Source: Microcella indica (GTDB lineage Bacteria; Actinomycetota; Actinomycetes; Actinomycetales; Microbacteriaceae). Taken from it: a stretch of DNA of 64,000 nucleotides. Positions within the stretch are counted from its first letter, which is position 1. Each line of letters begins with the position of its first letter. Positions 53,608 to 61,433 of this stretch are shown here, piece by piece. The translations under genes and the position numbers were made by a program. The notes below the pieces were generated by a model. The model did no database searches. It saw nothing but the letters and a program-made list of their open reading frames with translations, and had not been told where the DNA came from. The stretch spans positions 2,046,001 to 2,110,000 of the forward strand of contig NZ_CP058670.1 of the NCBI RefSeq assembly GCF_013414345.1, in the 5' to 3' direction.

Positions 53608-54893
53608 CCGAGACCCGCGTAGGTCCAGCCGGCCGAGCGCCAGTTCGACGCGTCCAAGCAGTTGCGACCGTCGACGACGATGCGCCCCCGCGCCCACCCC
53701 GCGACCTCGACCGGGTCGAGTTCACGGAACTGGTGCCACTCCGTCACGACGACGATCGCGTCGGCGCCCGAGACCGCCTCCTGGATGCTCTCCACGTAGT
53801 CGAGGTGCGGACGAATGCGGCGCGCCGTCTCGATCGCCTCCGGGTCGGTGGCTCGCACGACCGCGCCCGCGTCGACCAGCCGCTGCGCCACATCCAGGGC
53901 GGGCGAGTCGCGCACGTCGTCCGACTCGGGCTTGAACGCCAAGCCCAGCACGGTGACGGCCTTGCCCGTGAGGTCGCCCCCGAGGTTCTCGGTGACGAGG
54001 TCGACGACTCGCTGACGGCGGCGCAGGTTCACGTCATCGACGTCGGCGAGGAAGGCGAGCGAGTGGCCGACGCCGAGCTCCTCGGCGCGCGCCTGGAACG
54101 CACGGATGTCCTTCGGCAGACACCCGCCGCCGAAACCGACACCGGCGTTGAGGAAGCGGCGACCGATGCGGGCGTCGTAGCCGATCGCGTCGGCGAGCGT
54201 CGTGACATCCGCACCCGTGACCTCGGCGATCTCCGCCATCGCGTTGATGAACGAGATCTTCGTGGCGAGGAACGCGTTCGCCGAGACCTTCACGAGCTCG
54301 GCGGTCGCGTAGTCGGTGACGATGCGCGGCGTGCCCGCCTCGAGCGGGCGCTTGTAGATCTCATCGAGCACTTCGGCCGCGCGATCGTCACGGTTGTCGA
54401 CACCGTAGACGAGACGATCGGGCGAGAGCGTGTCGGAGACCGCGAAGCCCTCGCGCAGGAACTCGGGGTTCCAGGCGAGGCTCGCCCCCGTCGGCGCGAC
54501 GAGCTCCGCGAGCCGAGCAGCGGTGCCGACCGGCACGGTCGACTTGCCGACGACGAGGTGGCCGGGGCCGATGTGCGGCAGAAGCGCCTCGACCGCCGCA
54601 TTGACGTAGGTCAGGTCTGCTGCGACGCCGCCCGCCACCTGCGGAGTGCCGACGGCGATGAAGTGCACGCGCGCGTGCTCAGCGGCCGCGATGTCGGTCG
54701 TGAACCGCAGGCGAGCGTTGTCGGGCGACAGCAGTTCGCCGAGCCCCGGCTCGAAGAACGGAGCACGCCCCGCCGACAGGTTCTCGATCTTGCTCTCATC
54801 GACGTCGATTCCGACGACGTCGTGGCCGAGCTCGGCCATGCAGGCGGCGTGAACCGCACCCAGGTATCCGCATCCGATGACTGAAATTCGCAC
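53598..54893 (-). CDS. ugd: UDP-glucose 6-dehydrogenase
   Basis: A 431-residue enzyme oxidising UDP-glucose to UDP-glucuronate with NAD+. The Rossmann motif GCGYLG is at 7-12 and FFEPGLGELL at about 46-55; STVPVGTA is at 118-125. The active site has Lys202 and Asn206 (VKVSANAF), and the catalytic Cys258 is in GVGFGGGCLPKD. The C-terminal UDP-binding domain contains VTVLGLAFKPESDDVRDSPA. Length is normal. It supplies uronic acid for the surface polymer, or a precursor for further sugars. Confidence 0.95.
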   Translation of the reverse strand: MRISVIGCGYLGAVHAACMAELGHDVVGIDVDESKIENLSAGRAPFFEPGLGELLSPDNARLRFTTDIAAAEHARVHFIAVGTPQVAGGVAADLTYVNAAVEALLPHIGPGHLVVGKSTVPVGTAARLAELVAPTGASLAWNPEFLREGFAVSDTLSPDRLVYGVDNRDDRAAEVLDEIYKRPLEAGTPRIVTDYATAELVKVSANAFLATKISFINAMAEIAEVTGADVTTLADAIGYDARIGRRFLNAGVGFGGGCLPKDIRAFQARAEELGVGHSLAFLADVDDVNLRRRQRVVDLVTENLGGDLTGKAVTVLGLAFKPESDDVRDSPALDVAQRLVDAGAVVRATDPEAIETARRIRPHLDYVESIQEAVSGADAIVVVTEWHQFRELDPVEVAGWARGRIVVDGRNCLDASNWRSAGWTYAGLGRP

Positions 54894-54983
54894 CCGACGA
54901 CTCTACTGGCGCAGTCGACGCTCGGGCGAACACGGGGCGACGCGCGGGCGACGGTGCGGTGGGGCCAGGGACGGGGCGGCGAA

Positions 54984-55006
54984 GCCGGGGACGGTGCGTC
55001 CCCGGC
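54984..55006. terminator. Strong hairpin between ugd and the PH-domain gene
   Basis: GCCGGGGAC (54984-54992) and GTCCCCGGC (54998-55006) form a perfect 9-bp stem with a 5-nt loop, in the 161-nt gap downstream of the minus-strand PH-domain gene. There is no T-run, so it would be an atypical terminator. CGGCGAGACGTC also occurs twice nearby (55003-55014 and about 55032-55043). Confidence 0.4.
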
Positions 55007-55054
55007 GAGACGTCAGCGGCGAGAAACCTGCGGCGAGACGTCTGCGGGGAAGAG

Positions 55055-55600
55055 TCAGCGGCCCTCGCGGGAGCGCCGCAGCACCGGCTGCGCCGCCGTC
55101 GTGCGCCGCACGGTCGCGATCGAGGAGGTGCTCGCCTCCATGAGCTCGCTCAGAGCATCCTGCACGAGGTCTGCCCGCGGAACGTCCCGCATGATCACCG
55201 GGCGATCGAGGCCCGTGTTGATGAGCACATCCCCCGAGCGGAACATGCGCTGCAAGCCCGACTGCCGCACCGAGACGTCGTAGCCGCGCGAGTGCAGCAG
55301 CTCCTGCCGCAGGCGCACGGCGAGCCCGCCGCGCAGAGCGATGCGGCGCGTCGTGACGACGTAGTGGGTGCCCAGCCAGCGCACGAGCGGCAGCATCCAC
55401 AGCAGCACGATCGCGAGCAGGCCCGCCCCGGCGACGGCGAGCCGCTGCCAGAGCTCCTCGAGCACGAGAGCGCCATAGGTGGCCGCCCCGACCGAGCCGA
55501 TGAGCACCAGGGAGGGCAGCACGAGCACGCGCGCGTGCGGGCGAAACCGCGCCACGACGCGCTCGGGCTCGCGCCCCTGCTCACGCCCCGGGTCGGTCAT
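55055..55600 (-). CDS. PH-domain (bPH2/YdbT-like) membrane protein
   Basis: A 181-residue protein with two membrane helices near residues 28-48 and 56-72 (LVLPSLVLIGSVGAATYGAL and LAVAGAGLLAIVLLWMLPLV), followed by a bacterial PH domain: THYVVTTRRIALRGGLAVR and VLINTGLDRPVIMRDVPRAD. Proteins of this kind occur beside birA or carboxylase genes in many actinobacteria; their function is poorly known. It lies 3 nt after birA, so the two form an operon. Confidence 0.85.
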   Translation of the reverse strand: MTDPGREQGREPERVVARFRPHARVLVLPSLVLIGSVGAATYGALVLEELWQRLAVAGAGLLAIVLLWMLPLVRWLGTHYVVTTRRIALRGGLAVRLRQELLHSRGYDVSVRQSGLQRMFRSGDVLINTGLDRPVIMRDVPRADLVQDALSELMEASTSSIATVRRTTAAQPVLRRSREGR

Positions 55601-55603
55601 CCT

Positions 55604-56452
55604 CTATTCATATCGCAGGTGCGTCACGTCGCCCGCCGCCACGGCGACGACGGCCGAGGTCGCGCTCTCGCGCACGAGCAGCCGGCCGTCGTCGTCGAGC
55701 CCGCTCGCGACCCCGCGCAGCGGCGGCTGACCGGGCAGGTCGACGCGCACGGCGAGCCCGAGGGTCTGCAGGTGCTGCTCGACGAGGGGGCGCAGATCAG
55801 CGGGATGCTCCGCCTCGCGCCAGCGACCCACGAGCTGCACGAGCTCGCGCAGGTAGGCCGCGAGGGCGCGGTCGAGCAGGGTCGCACCCTCGCCGTCCAC
55901 CGGCTCGCCGTGCTCGGGCAGGCCCTCGAGGACGAGGGACGTCGCCGTGGGCACCGGCAGCTGCTGCGCCGTCATCGACACGTTGAGCCCCGCCCCGACG
56001 ACGACTCCGGTCGGGGTGAGCTCGGTGAGGATGCCGCACAGCTTGCGTCCGTCGACGAGCACGTCGTTGGGCCACTTCAGCCCGGCACCGGTCACACCGA
56101 GACCGCGCACTGCGCGCACCATCGCGACCCCGGCGAGCAGGGGCACCCAGCCGAGTCGGCGCGGGTCGAGGGCCGCGGCCGGGGAGGCGCCGCCCGGCGC
56201 GTGGGCGAGGAACACCGACACGGCGAGCGCCGTACCCGGCGGTGTCGACCACGCACGGTCGAGCCGACCGCGTCCCGCGGTCTGGGTATCGGTCGCGATG
56301 ATCGTCAGGTCGGCGAGCGCAGAATCGGGGCTCTCGGGGGTGGCCCGCACCGCGCACGAGACGAGGTCGCTGTTCGTCGAGGCGCTCGCCTCGCGCCACA
56401 CGAGGGTCGCGCCGAGCTCGGCGCTCGCGCTCGAACTCAGCGGAAGATTCAT
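55604..56452 (-). CDS. birA: Biotin-acetyl-CoA-carboxylase ligase (no repressor domain)
   Basis: A 282-residue enzyme activating biotin with ATP and attaching it to a carboxylase carrier. The catalytic core shows SASTNSDLV, TQTAGRGRLDRAWSTPPGTA (the biotinyl-AMP loop), LKWPNDVLVDGRKLCGILTE (catalytic Lys) and VVGAGLNVSM. There is no N-terminal DNA-binding domain, so it is a monofunctional ligase, as is usual in actinobacteria. The C-terminal SH3-like domain ends near ATSAVVAVAAGDVTHLRYE. It is upstream of the PH-domain gene in an operon. Confidence 0.95.
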   Translation of the reverse strand: MNLPLSSSASAELGATLVWREASASTNSDLVSCAVRATPESPDSALADLTIIATDTQTAGRGRLDRAWSTPPGTALAVSVFLAHAPGGASPAAALDPRRLGWVPLLAGVAMVRAVRGLGVTGAGLKWPNDVLVDGRKLCGILTELTPTGVVVGAGLNVSMTAQQLPVPTATSLVLEGLPEHGEPVDGEGATLLDRALAAYLRELVQLVGRWREAEHPADLRPLVEQHLQTLGLAVRVDLPGQPPLRGVASGLDDDGRLLVRESATSAVVAVAAGDVTHLRYE

Positions 56453-56489
56453 GCTGCGAGCCTAGGCGCGCCACACCCTGAGCGAACGC

Positions 56490-56518
56490 TGGACACGACC
56501 CCGGGGCGGCGCTATGGT
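56490..56518 (+). promoter_or_regulatory. Promoter of the nucleoside hydrolase-ECF operon
   Basis: TGGACA (56490-56495, one mismatch to TTGACA) and TATGGT (56513-56518) are 17 nt apart, an optimal housekeeping promoter pattern. Transcription would begin near 56525 and give a leader of about 255-275 nt before the first gene. Confidence 0.65.
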
Positions 56519-56524
56519 TACCGG

Positions 56525-56780
56525 CACGAGGGCCCCGCGCGTCACGCACGACCGCATCCGAGCCCCGCGAGTTCATGGACGAACAGGAGCCGCTTCCTTG
56601 ACTGGTTAGGTCAACGCCGCGCGATACACACCACCGGTTCGCGCCGCCGAGACCCTCCCCTCACCGCTTCAGCGGGCATCGCAACCGAGCCTCACGGCTC
56701 CGGCACGGCCCGCTTGCCAGCACGGTGAACCGTCAGGTCGCGTCGAGCATCGCCCGCGACCCTTCCGACGGTCGCCGACG
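56525..56780 (+). ncRNA. Long structured 5' leader, possible riboswitch or attenuator
   Basis: The roughly 255-nt stretch between the promoter and the nucleoside hydrolase holds no gene. Base-pairing elements can be seen: TTGAC/GTCAA (56598-56602 with 56610-56614), AGCGGGC/GCCCGCT (56671-56677 with 56708-56714, 7 bp) enclosing a GAGCC/GGCTC hairpin (56687-56700), and ACGG/CCGT (56722-56733, TGAA loop). None match a riboswitch class I can name. A regulatory role for the downstream transporter operon is an inference. Confidence 0.4.
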
Positions 56781-56798
56781 ATGAAAGGACCGCACACC

Positions 56799-57920
56799 GT
56801 GCCTCCCAGCACCGTGCCGAACACCAGCCCCGCTGTGCCGACCAGCACCGCCCTCCCGACCAGCCCCACCGTGCCGCTGCTCGTCGACGTCGACACGGGC
56901 ATCGACGACTCGCTCGCCCTGCTCTACCTGCTCGCGAGCCCCGAAGCCGACATTCTCGGCATCACGTGCACCGCCGGCAACGTGCCCGCCCGACAGGTGG
57001 CGATCAACAACCTCGCGTGGCTCGACCTGTGCGGCGCGCCCGAGATCGAGGTGGCCCTCGGCAGCGAAGTGCCCGTGCTCGCCCCGCTCATGACGACGGA
57101 GGAGACCCACGGCCCGCAGGGCATCGGCTACGCCGAGCTGCCCGCACCGTCGCGCACGATCAGCGAGCGTCACGCCACCGAGGTGTGGATCGAGACGGCG
57201 AGGGCGCATCCCGGTGAGGTGATCGGTCTCGTGACCGGCCCGCTCACGAACCTCGCGCTCGCCCTGCGCCTCGAACCGGAGCTGCCGCGCCTTCTCAAGC
57301 GCCTCGTGATCATGGGCGGCGCCTTCCACCACTCCGGCAACACGACGCCCGTGAGCGAGTGGAACATCGCCGTCGACCCGGAGAGCGCCAAGATGGTGTT
57401 CGACGCGTTCAGCGGCCTGCCCGCCGACCGCCGCCCCATCGTGTGCGCGCTCGACGTCACCGAGCGCATCGAGATGAAGCCGGAGCACTTGCGTCGCATC
57501 GCCGACGCCATCGGTGATGAGGATGCTGCGCTCACGCCCGACAGCGCCTTCGGTTCCCGATCTCGCGCCCGCAACCCCGTGCTGCGGCACCTCACCGACG
57601 CGGTGCGGTTCTACTTCGAATTCCACGTGACCCACGACCAGGGCTGGCTCGCCCACATGCACGACCCGTTCGCCGCGGCCGTGGCCCTGCACCCCGAGCT
57701 CGCGACCCTGCGCCCGGCCACCGTCGACGTCGAGCTCGGCGGAACCCTCGCCCGGGGTCAGACCATCGCCGACTTCGCGGGCCTGTGGGGCCGCGACCCC
57801 AACGCCGCGATCGTGGTCGACACCGACCCCGCGGCGTTCTTCGACCACCTCATCGAGCGCGTCTCCGCCCTGGCGACGCGCGTCGGCGAGGCGGAGGAGG
57901 GTGGTGAGCGGCAGCCGTGA
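56799..57920 (+). CDS. Nucleoside hydrolase (inosine-uridine preferring type)
   Basis: A 373-residue enzyme that hydrolyses nucleosides to base and ribose. I chose GTG 56799, which has AAAGGA about 10 nt upstream; ATG 56781 is an alternative that has no ribosome site. After a Pro/Thr-rich first 30 residues the core begins PLLVDVDTGIDDSLALLYLL with the Ca2+-binding Asp cluster, then LVTGPLTNLALAL, KRLVIMGGAFHHSGNTTPVS, EWNIAVDPESAKMVF and HMHDPFAAAVAL, the C-terminal Asp. It is followed by an ECF transporter operon, so the imported substrate is probably a nucleoside or its base. Confidence 0.9.
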   Translation: MPPSTVPNTSPAVPTSTALPTSPTVPLLVDVDTGIDDSLALLYLLASPEADILGITCTAGNVPARQVAINNLAWLDLCGAPEIEVALGSEVPVLAPLMTTEETHGPQGIGYAELPAPSRTISERHATEVWIETARAHPGEVIGLVTGPLTNLALALRLEPELPRLLKRLVIMGGAFHHSGNTTPVSEWNIAVDPESAKMVFDAFSGLPADRRPIVCALDVTERIEMKPEHLRRIADAIGDEDAALTPDSAFGSRSRARNPVLRHLTDAVRFYFEFHVTHDQGWLAHMHDPFAAAVALHPELATLRPATVDVELGGTLARGQTIADFAGLWGRDPNAAIVVDTDPAAFFDHLIERVSALATRVGEAEEGGERQP

Positions 57921-57990
57921 GGCCCACGCCCGTCACCCTTTCCACCCCCGCGGCATGGCGCCGCACGTCATCGAGTGCAAGGAGGCATTC

Positions 57991-58824
57991 ATGAGCAGCA
58001 CCACCGGCGCGACGGTTGACCCCAACCGCACGCGCAACCGTATTTTCGTCGGGTTGGGGGCCGCCGTCATCGTGGCGACGTACCTCTACCTCATCCTCGC
58101 CCAGCCGACTGAGCTGGCCGAGGGCGGTCTCGGCACCTCAGCGCTCATCGCGCTGGCCGGGTACCTCATCGGAGCCGCGCTCATCGCGGTCGGTGCGATC
58201 CACCGACTGCCGACGGCGACCCTGAGCCTCATCCCCATCGCGATCGTCATCAACATCGCGGTCGGGCAGCTCGCGGCGACGCTCGGCCTGCCGGTGTACC
58301 TCGACTCGATCGGCACGGTGCTCGTGGGCGTGCTCGCCGGCCCCGCCGCCGGCGCGGTCACGGGTGCGCTGACGAACGTCATCTGGGGTCTCACGATCGG
58401 ACCGATCGCGCTGCCCTTCGCGGTCACCGCAGTCGTCATCGGTGTGCTCGCGGGCTATGCGGCCCGACTGGGCATGTTCCGCCGGTTCTACCTCGCGCCG
58501 GTCGCGGGCTTCGTGACGGGCATCGTCGCGGCGCTCGTCTCGGCTCCCATCGCGGCGTTCATCTTCGGTGGTGCGACGAGCGGCGGTACGGGCGCTCTCG
58601 TGGCGGCGTTCCAGGCGTTCGGCAACTCGCTTCTCGCCTCGACGACGCTGCAGGGTCTGCTGAGCGACCCGCTCGACAAGACGATCACGTTCACGGTCGT
58701 CGTGCTGATCCTGTTCGCCCTGCCGGGCAGGCTGCGCAGCAGGTTCCCGTTCGTGCGGCAGTACAACGTGTTCGGCAAGGTGACTCCGGTCGCCCCCGCC
58801 GAGCCGGCCGCGCCGAAGGCCTGA
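57991..58824 (+). CDS. ECF transporter S component (substrate-binding membrane protein)
   Basis: A 277-residue membrane protein from ATG 57991 with the excellent ribosome site AAGGAGG. It has six or so hydrophobic helices and the loop GLPVYLDSIGTVLVGVLAGP followed by AGAVTGALTNVIWGLTIGPI, matching the S-component (EcfS) family that binds the substrate, such as a vitamin, nucleobase or nucleoside. It precedes T and two A components, making a complete ECF importer. The substrate is unproven; the nucleoside hydrolase 70 nt upstream suggests a nucleoside or nucleobase. Confidence 0.85.
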   Translation: MSSTTGATVDPNRTRNRIFVGLGAAVIVATYLYLILAQPTELAEGGLGTSALIALAGYLIGAALIAVGAIHRLPTATLSLIPIAIVINIAVGQLAATLGLPVYLDSIGTVLVGVLAGPAAGAVTGALTNVIWGLTIGPIALPFAVTAVVIGVLAGYAARLGMFRRFYLAPVAGFVTGIVAALVSAPIAAFIFGGATSGGTGALVAAFQAFGNSLLASTTLQGLLSDPLDKTITFTVVVLILFALPGRLRSRFPFVRQYNVFGKVTPVAPAEPAAPKA

Positions 58825-58882
58825 GCCGCCGACCGGCGGACTCGACCCCACTCGGGCAACCCAGACAGGACAGCACGAAACG

Positions 58883-59665
58883 ATGACGACGACGACCCTC
58901 TACCTGGAGCGCACCTCGGCGCTGCACCGCCTGAACCCTGTGACGAAGCTCGTGGCACTGCTCTCGATCATCCTCGCGGTCTTCGCGGTACCGCACTGGT
59001 GGATCCCGCTGGGGATCGTCGCCGTCGTCATCGTGCCTGCCGCCGTACTCGGTCGAGTCGGCGGCAGGCTGCTGCGCCTGTTCCTCATCCTTCTCCTGCC
59101 GCTCCTGGTGGTGCTGTTCATCATCCAGGGCCTGTTCTACCCCGACGGCTCGACCGTGCTGTGGGAGTGGGGCCTCGCCCAGCTCACCACCGAGGGGCTG
59201 CTGTTCGCGCTCACGATCGGCTCGCGCCTGACCGCCCTCGTGCTCGGCTCGCTCGTCTTCGTGCTCACGACCGACCCGGCCCGACTCATGAGCGCGCTGA
59301 CGCAGGTGGGCATGAGCCCCAAGATCGCCTACGTCATCAGCGCGAGCCTGCAGATCATTCCGGCGTTCCAGGCGCGTGCGCAGAGCATCCTGCTCGCCCA
59401 GCAGGCCAGGGGCCTGGCGATCGTCGGCAGCCCCCTCAAGCGCGCCCGCGCCCTGCTGCCCCTGCTGGGCCCCCTCATCCTCGGAATGATCACCGACGTC
59501 GACGAGCGGTCGACGGCGATGGAGGCGCGCGCGTTCGGCGCGACGCCCAAGCCGACGAGCCTCATCGTTGTTCCTGACCCGGTCGGCGAGCGCGTGGCGC
59601 GCTGGCTGATGTTCCTCAGCGCGATCGCGGTGGTCGTGCTCGTCGTCGTGGGGGTGATCGCGTGA
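58883..59665 (+). CDS. ecfT: ECF transporter T component
   Basis: A 260-residue membrane protein. It has five or six helices and the T-component cytoplasmic motifs: LAQQARGLAIVG (first Ala-Arg-Gly) and TAMEARAFGATPKPT (second), which contact the two ATPases. The N-terminus, LYLERTSALHRLNPVTKLVA, is typical of EcfT. Together with S and two A subunits it forms the energy-coupling module in the membrane. It is 58 nt after the S component and its stop overlaps an alternative GTG start of the first A component (GTGA). Confidence 0.9.
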   Translation: MTTTTLYLERTSALHRLNPVTKLVALLSIILAVFAVPHWWIPLGIVAVVIVPAAVLGRVGGRLLRLFLILLLPLLVVLFIIQGLFYPDGSTVLWEWGLAQLTTEGLLFALTIGSRLTALVLGSLVFVLTTDPARLMSALTQVGMSPKIAYVISASLQIIPAFQARAQSILLAQQARGLAIVGSPLKRARALLPLLGPLILGMITDVDERSTAMEARAFGATPKPTSLIVVPDPVGERVARWLMFLSAIAVVVLVVVGVIA

Positions 59666-59673
59666 CCGAGCCC

Positions 59674-59727
59674 GACCGTGAGATGGAGAGCGACCGTGAG
59701 ATCGAGCGCGACCGCGTGAAGGAGACG
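59674..59727 (+). repeat. Three 18-nt in-frame repeats before ecfA
   Basis: GACCGTGAGATGGAGAGC at 59674-59691 is repeated as near-copies at 59692-59709 and, more diverged, at 59710-59727. They would encode DREMES, DREIER and DRVKET if translation began at GTG 59662. Whether they are translated depends on which start is used. Confidence 0.55.
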
Positions 59728-59730
59728 ACG

Positions 59731-60606
59731 ATGGCGAACGCGAACGCGCCCATGATCGCGTTGGAGGGCGTCGGCTTCGCCTACGAGGATGCCGAGCGCT
59801 TCACGCTCGCGAACCTCGACCTGCGCATCGATGCCGGAACCGTGACGGGCATCGTCGGCGCCTCGGGGGCGGGCAAGACGACACTGGCGAAGACGATCGC
59901 CGGGTTCATCCCCCTCAACGAGGGCGGCACGTACCGCGGCACCGCGAGCGTCGCTGGCCGGGTGCTCGCCGACGGCACGCTCTCCGAGGCGGCGGCGGCC
60001 GTCGGGCTCGTGACGCAGAACCCGTTCAACCAGATCTCGGGCGCGCGCTTCACCGTGCGCGAGGAGCTCGCGTTCGGACTCGAGAACCGCTCGGTGCCGC
60101 GCGACGAGATGGAGCGCCGCGTCGACGAGGTGGCTGCGCGCCTGCGTCTGGAGCCGCTGCTCGACCGCTCCCCCTACGCTCTCTCCGGCGGGCAGATGCA
60201 GCTCGTCGCGATCGCCTCGATGGTCATCATGCAGCCGCCCGTGCTCGTCATGGACGAGCCGACCTCGCAGCTCGACCCGGCCGGCACGCGCCTCGTCTAC
60301 GACGTGCTGAGCACCCTCAGCGACGGCGGCACGACCATCGTCATCATCGAGCACAAGACCGAGCTGCTGCACGAGCACTGCGACTCGATCGCCGTGCTTG
60401 CCGGCGGGCTCATCGTGCACCACAGCACTCCCGGCGCGGTGCTCGCCGACGACCGGCTCACGAGCTGGGGAGTGGGCGAGACGCGTGTCACCGCGGCGGC
60501 GCGACTCGCGCGCGAGCGCGGGCTGCTGCCCGTCGAGCGCGCCCTCCCGATCGGGGTGCACGATGCCGTCGAAGCGTTCTCGACGCAGAAGGGAGCAGCG
60601 TCGTGA
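59731..60606 (+). CDS. ecfA: ECF transporter ATPase, first A component
   Basis: An ABC ATPase of 291 residues from ATG 59731, which has AAGGAG 7 nt upstream. GTG 59662, overlapping the ecfT stop, would add 23 residues made of a charged hexapeptide repeat (DREMES, DREIER, DRVKET) and is an alternative. The core has ALEGVGFAYEDAERFTLANL, Walker A GASGAGKTT, LVTQNPFNQISGARFTVREE, signature LSGGQMQLVAIASM, Walker B VLVMDEPTSQLDPAG and His-switch IIEHKT. One of the two ATPase subunits of the ECF module. Confidence 0.9.
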   Translation: MANANAPMIALEGVGFAYEDAERFTLANLDLRIDAGTVTGIVGASGAGKTTLAKTIAGFIPLNEGGTYRGTASVAGRVLADGTLSEAAAAVGLVTQNPFNQISGARFTVREELAFGLENRSVPRDEMERRVDEVAARLRLEPLLDRSPYALSGGQMQLVAIASMVIMQPPVLVMDEPTSQLDPAGTRLVYDVLSTLSDGGTTIVIIEHKTELLHEHCDSIAVLAGGLIVHHSTPGAVLADDRLTSWGVGETRVTAAARLARERGLLPVERALPIGVHDAVEAFSTQKGAAS

Positions 60607-61433
60607 GCGAGTCGGCGATCAGCGTGCGCGGGCTCGTGCACACGTACCCCTCCGGCGTCACGGCGCTGCACGGAGTCGACCTCGATGTCGCCCCCGGCGA
60701 GCGCGTCGCGATCGTCGGCCAGAACGGCGCAGGCAAGACGACCCTCGTACGCCACCTCAACGGCATGGTGCGGCCGACGGAGGGCGAGGTGCGCATCGGC
60801 GACTGGTCGACGACGGAGAAGTCCATCGCCGAACTCGCGCACCGCGTCGGCTACGTCTTCCAGAACCCCGACGAGCAGATCTTCGCCCGCACGGTCGCCA
60901 CCGACGTGGGCTTCGGGCCCAAGAACCTCGGGTTCGACGAGGTGCGCGCGCAGCAGGCTGTCTCCGACGCGCTCGAGGCCGTGGGCCTCGCGCACGAGGC
61001 CGACGTGCACCCCCACCACCTGTCGCTGAGCGAGCGCAAGCGCATCGCGATCGCCGCGGTGCTCGCCATGCAGACCCCCATCGTCGTGCTCGACGAGCCG
61101 AGCACCGGCCAGGACGACGCGGGCGTGCAGCTCATCGCGGGCATCGTCGACTCCCTCATCGCGCAGGGCCGCACGGTCGTCGCGATCACGCACGACATGG
61201 ACTTCTGCATCGAGAACTTCGACCGCGTCGTCGTCATGGCGCAGGGCGAGGTGCGCGCCGACGGGCCGGCCGAGCAGGTCTTCGCCGACGTCGCCGCGCT
61301 CGAGGCCGCCGCCGTCGAGCCCCCTCAGCTGCTGCGGGTGGCGCGGGCGCTCGGCTGGGGCGGGACGCCGCGGGATGCTCGCGCCTTCGTCGACCAGCTG
61401 GCTCAGCAGCGCGGCTCCGGGTCGGGCGCATGA
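60603..61433 (+). CDS. ecfA: ECF transporter ATPase, second A component
   Basis: A 276-residue ABC ATPase starting at GTG 60603 and overlapping the previous stop (GTGA). It has SVRGLVHTYPSGVTALHGVD, Walker A GQNGAGKTT, VGYVFQNPDEQIFARTVATD, signature HLSLSERKRIAIAAVLAM (an LSxxE variant in place of LSGGQ), Walker B IVVLDEPSTGQDDAG and His-switch ITHDMD. The asymmetric signature of this subunit (LSLSE) contrasts with the canonical LSGGQ of the first, so the pair probably forms a heterodimer. It drives the ECF transporter. Confidence 0.9.
   Translation: MSESAISVRGLVHTYPSGVTALHGVDLDVAPGERVAIVGQNGAGKTTLVRHLNGMVRPTEGEVRIGDWSTTEKSIAELAHRVGYVFQNPDEQIFARTVATDVGFGPKNLGFDEVRAQQAVSDALEAVGLAHEADVHPHHLSLSERKRIAIAAVLAMQTPIVVLDEPSTGQDDAGVQLIAGIVDSLIAQGRTVVAITHDMDFCIENFDRVVVMAQGEVRADGPAEQVFADVAALEAAAVEPPQLLRVARALGWGGTPRDARAFVDQLAQQRGSGSGA

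Noticed and set aside
56525-56780. A TPP, cobalamin, FMN or other named riboswitch
   Set aside because: I could not find the conserved core sequences of these classes, such as the TPP CUGAGA motif. Only unnamed pairings are visible.
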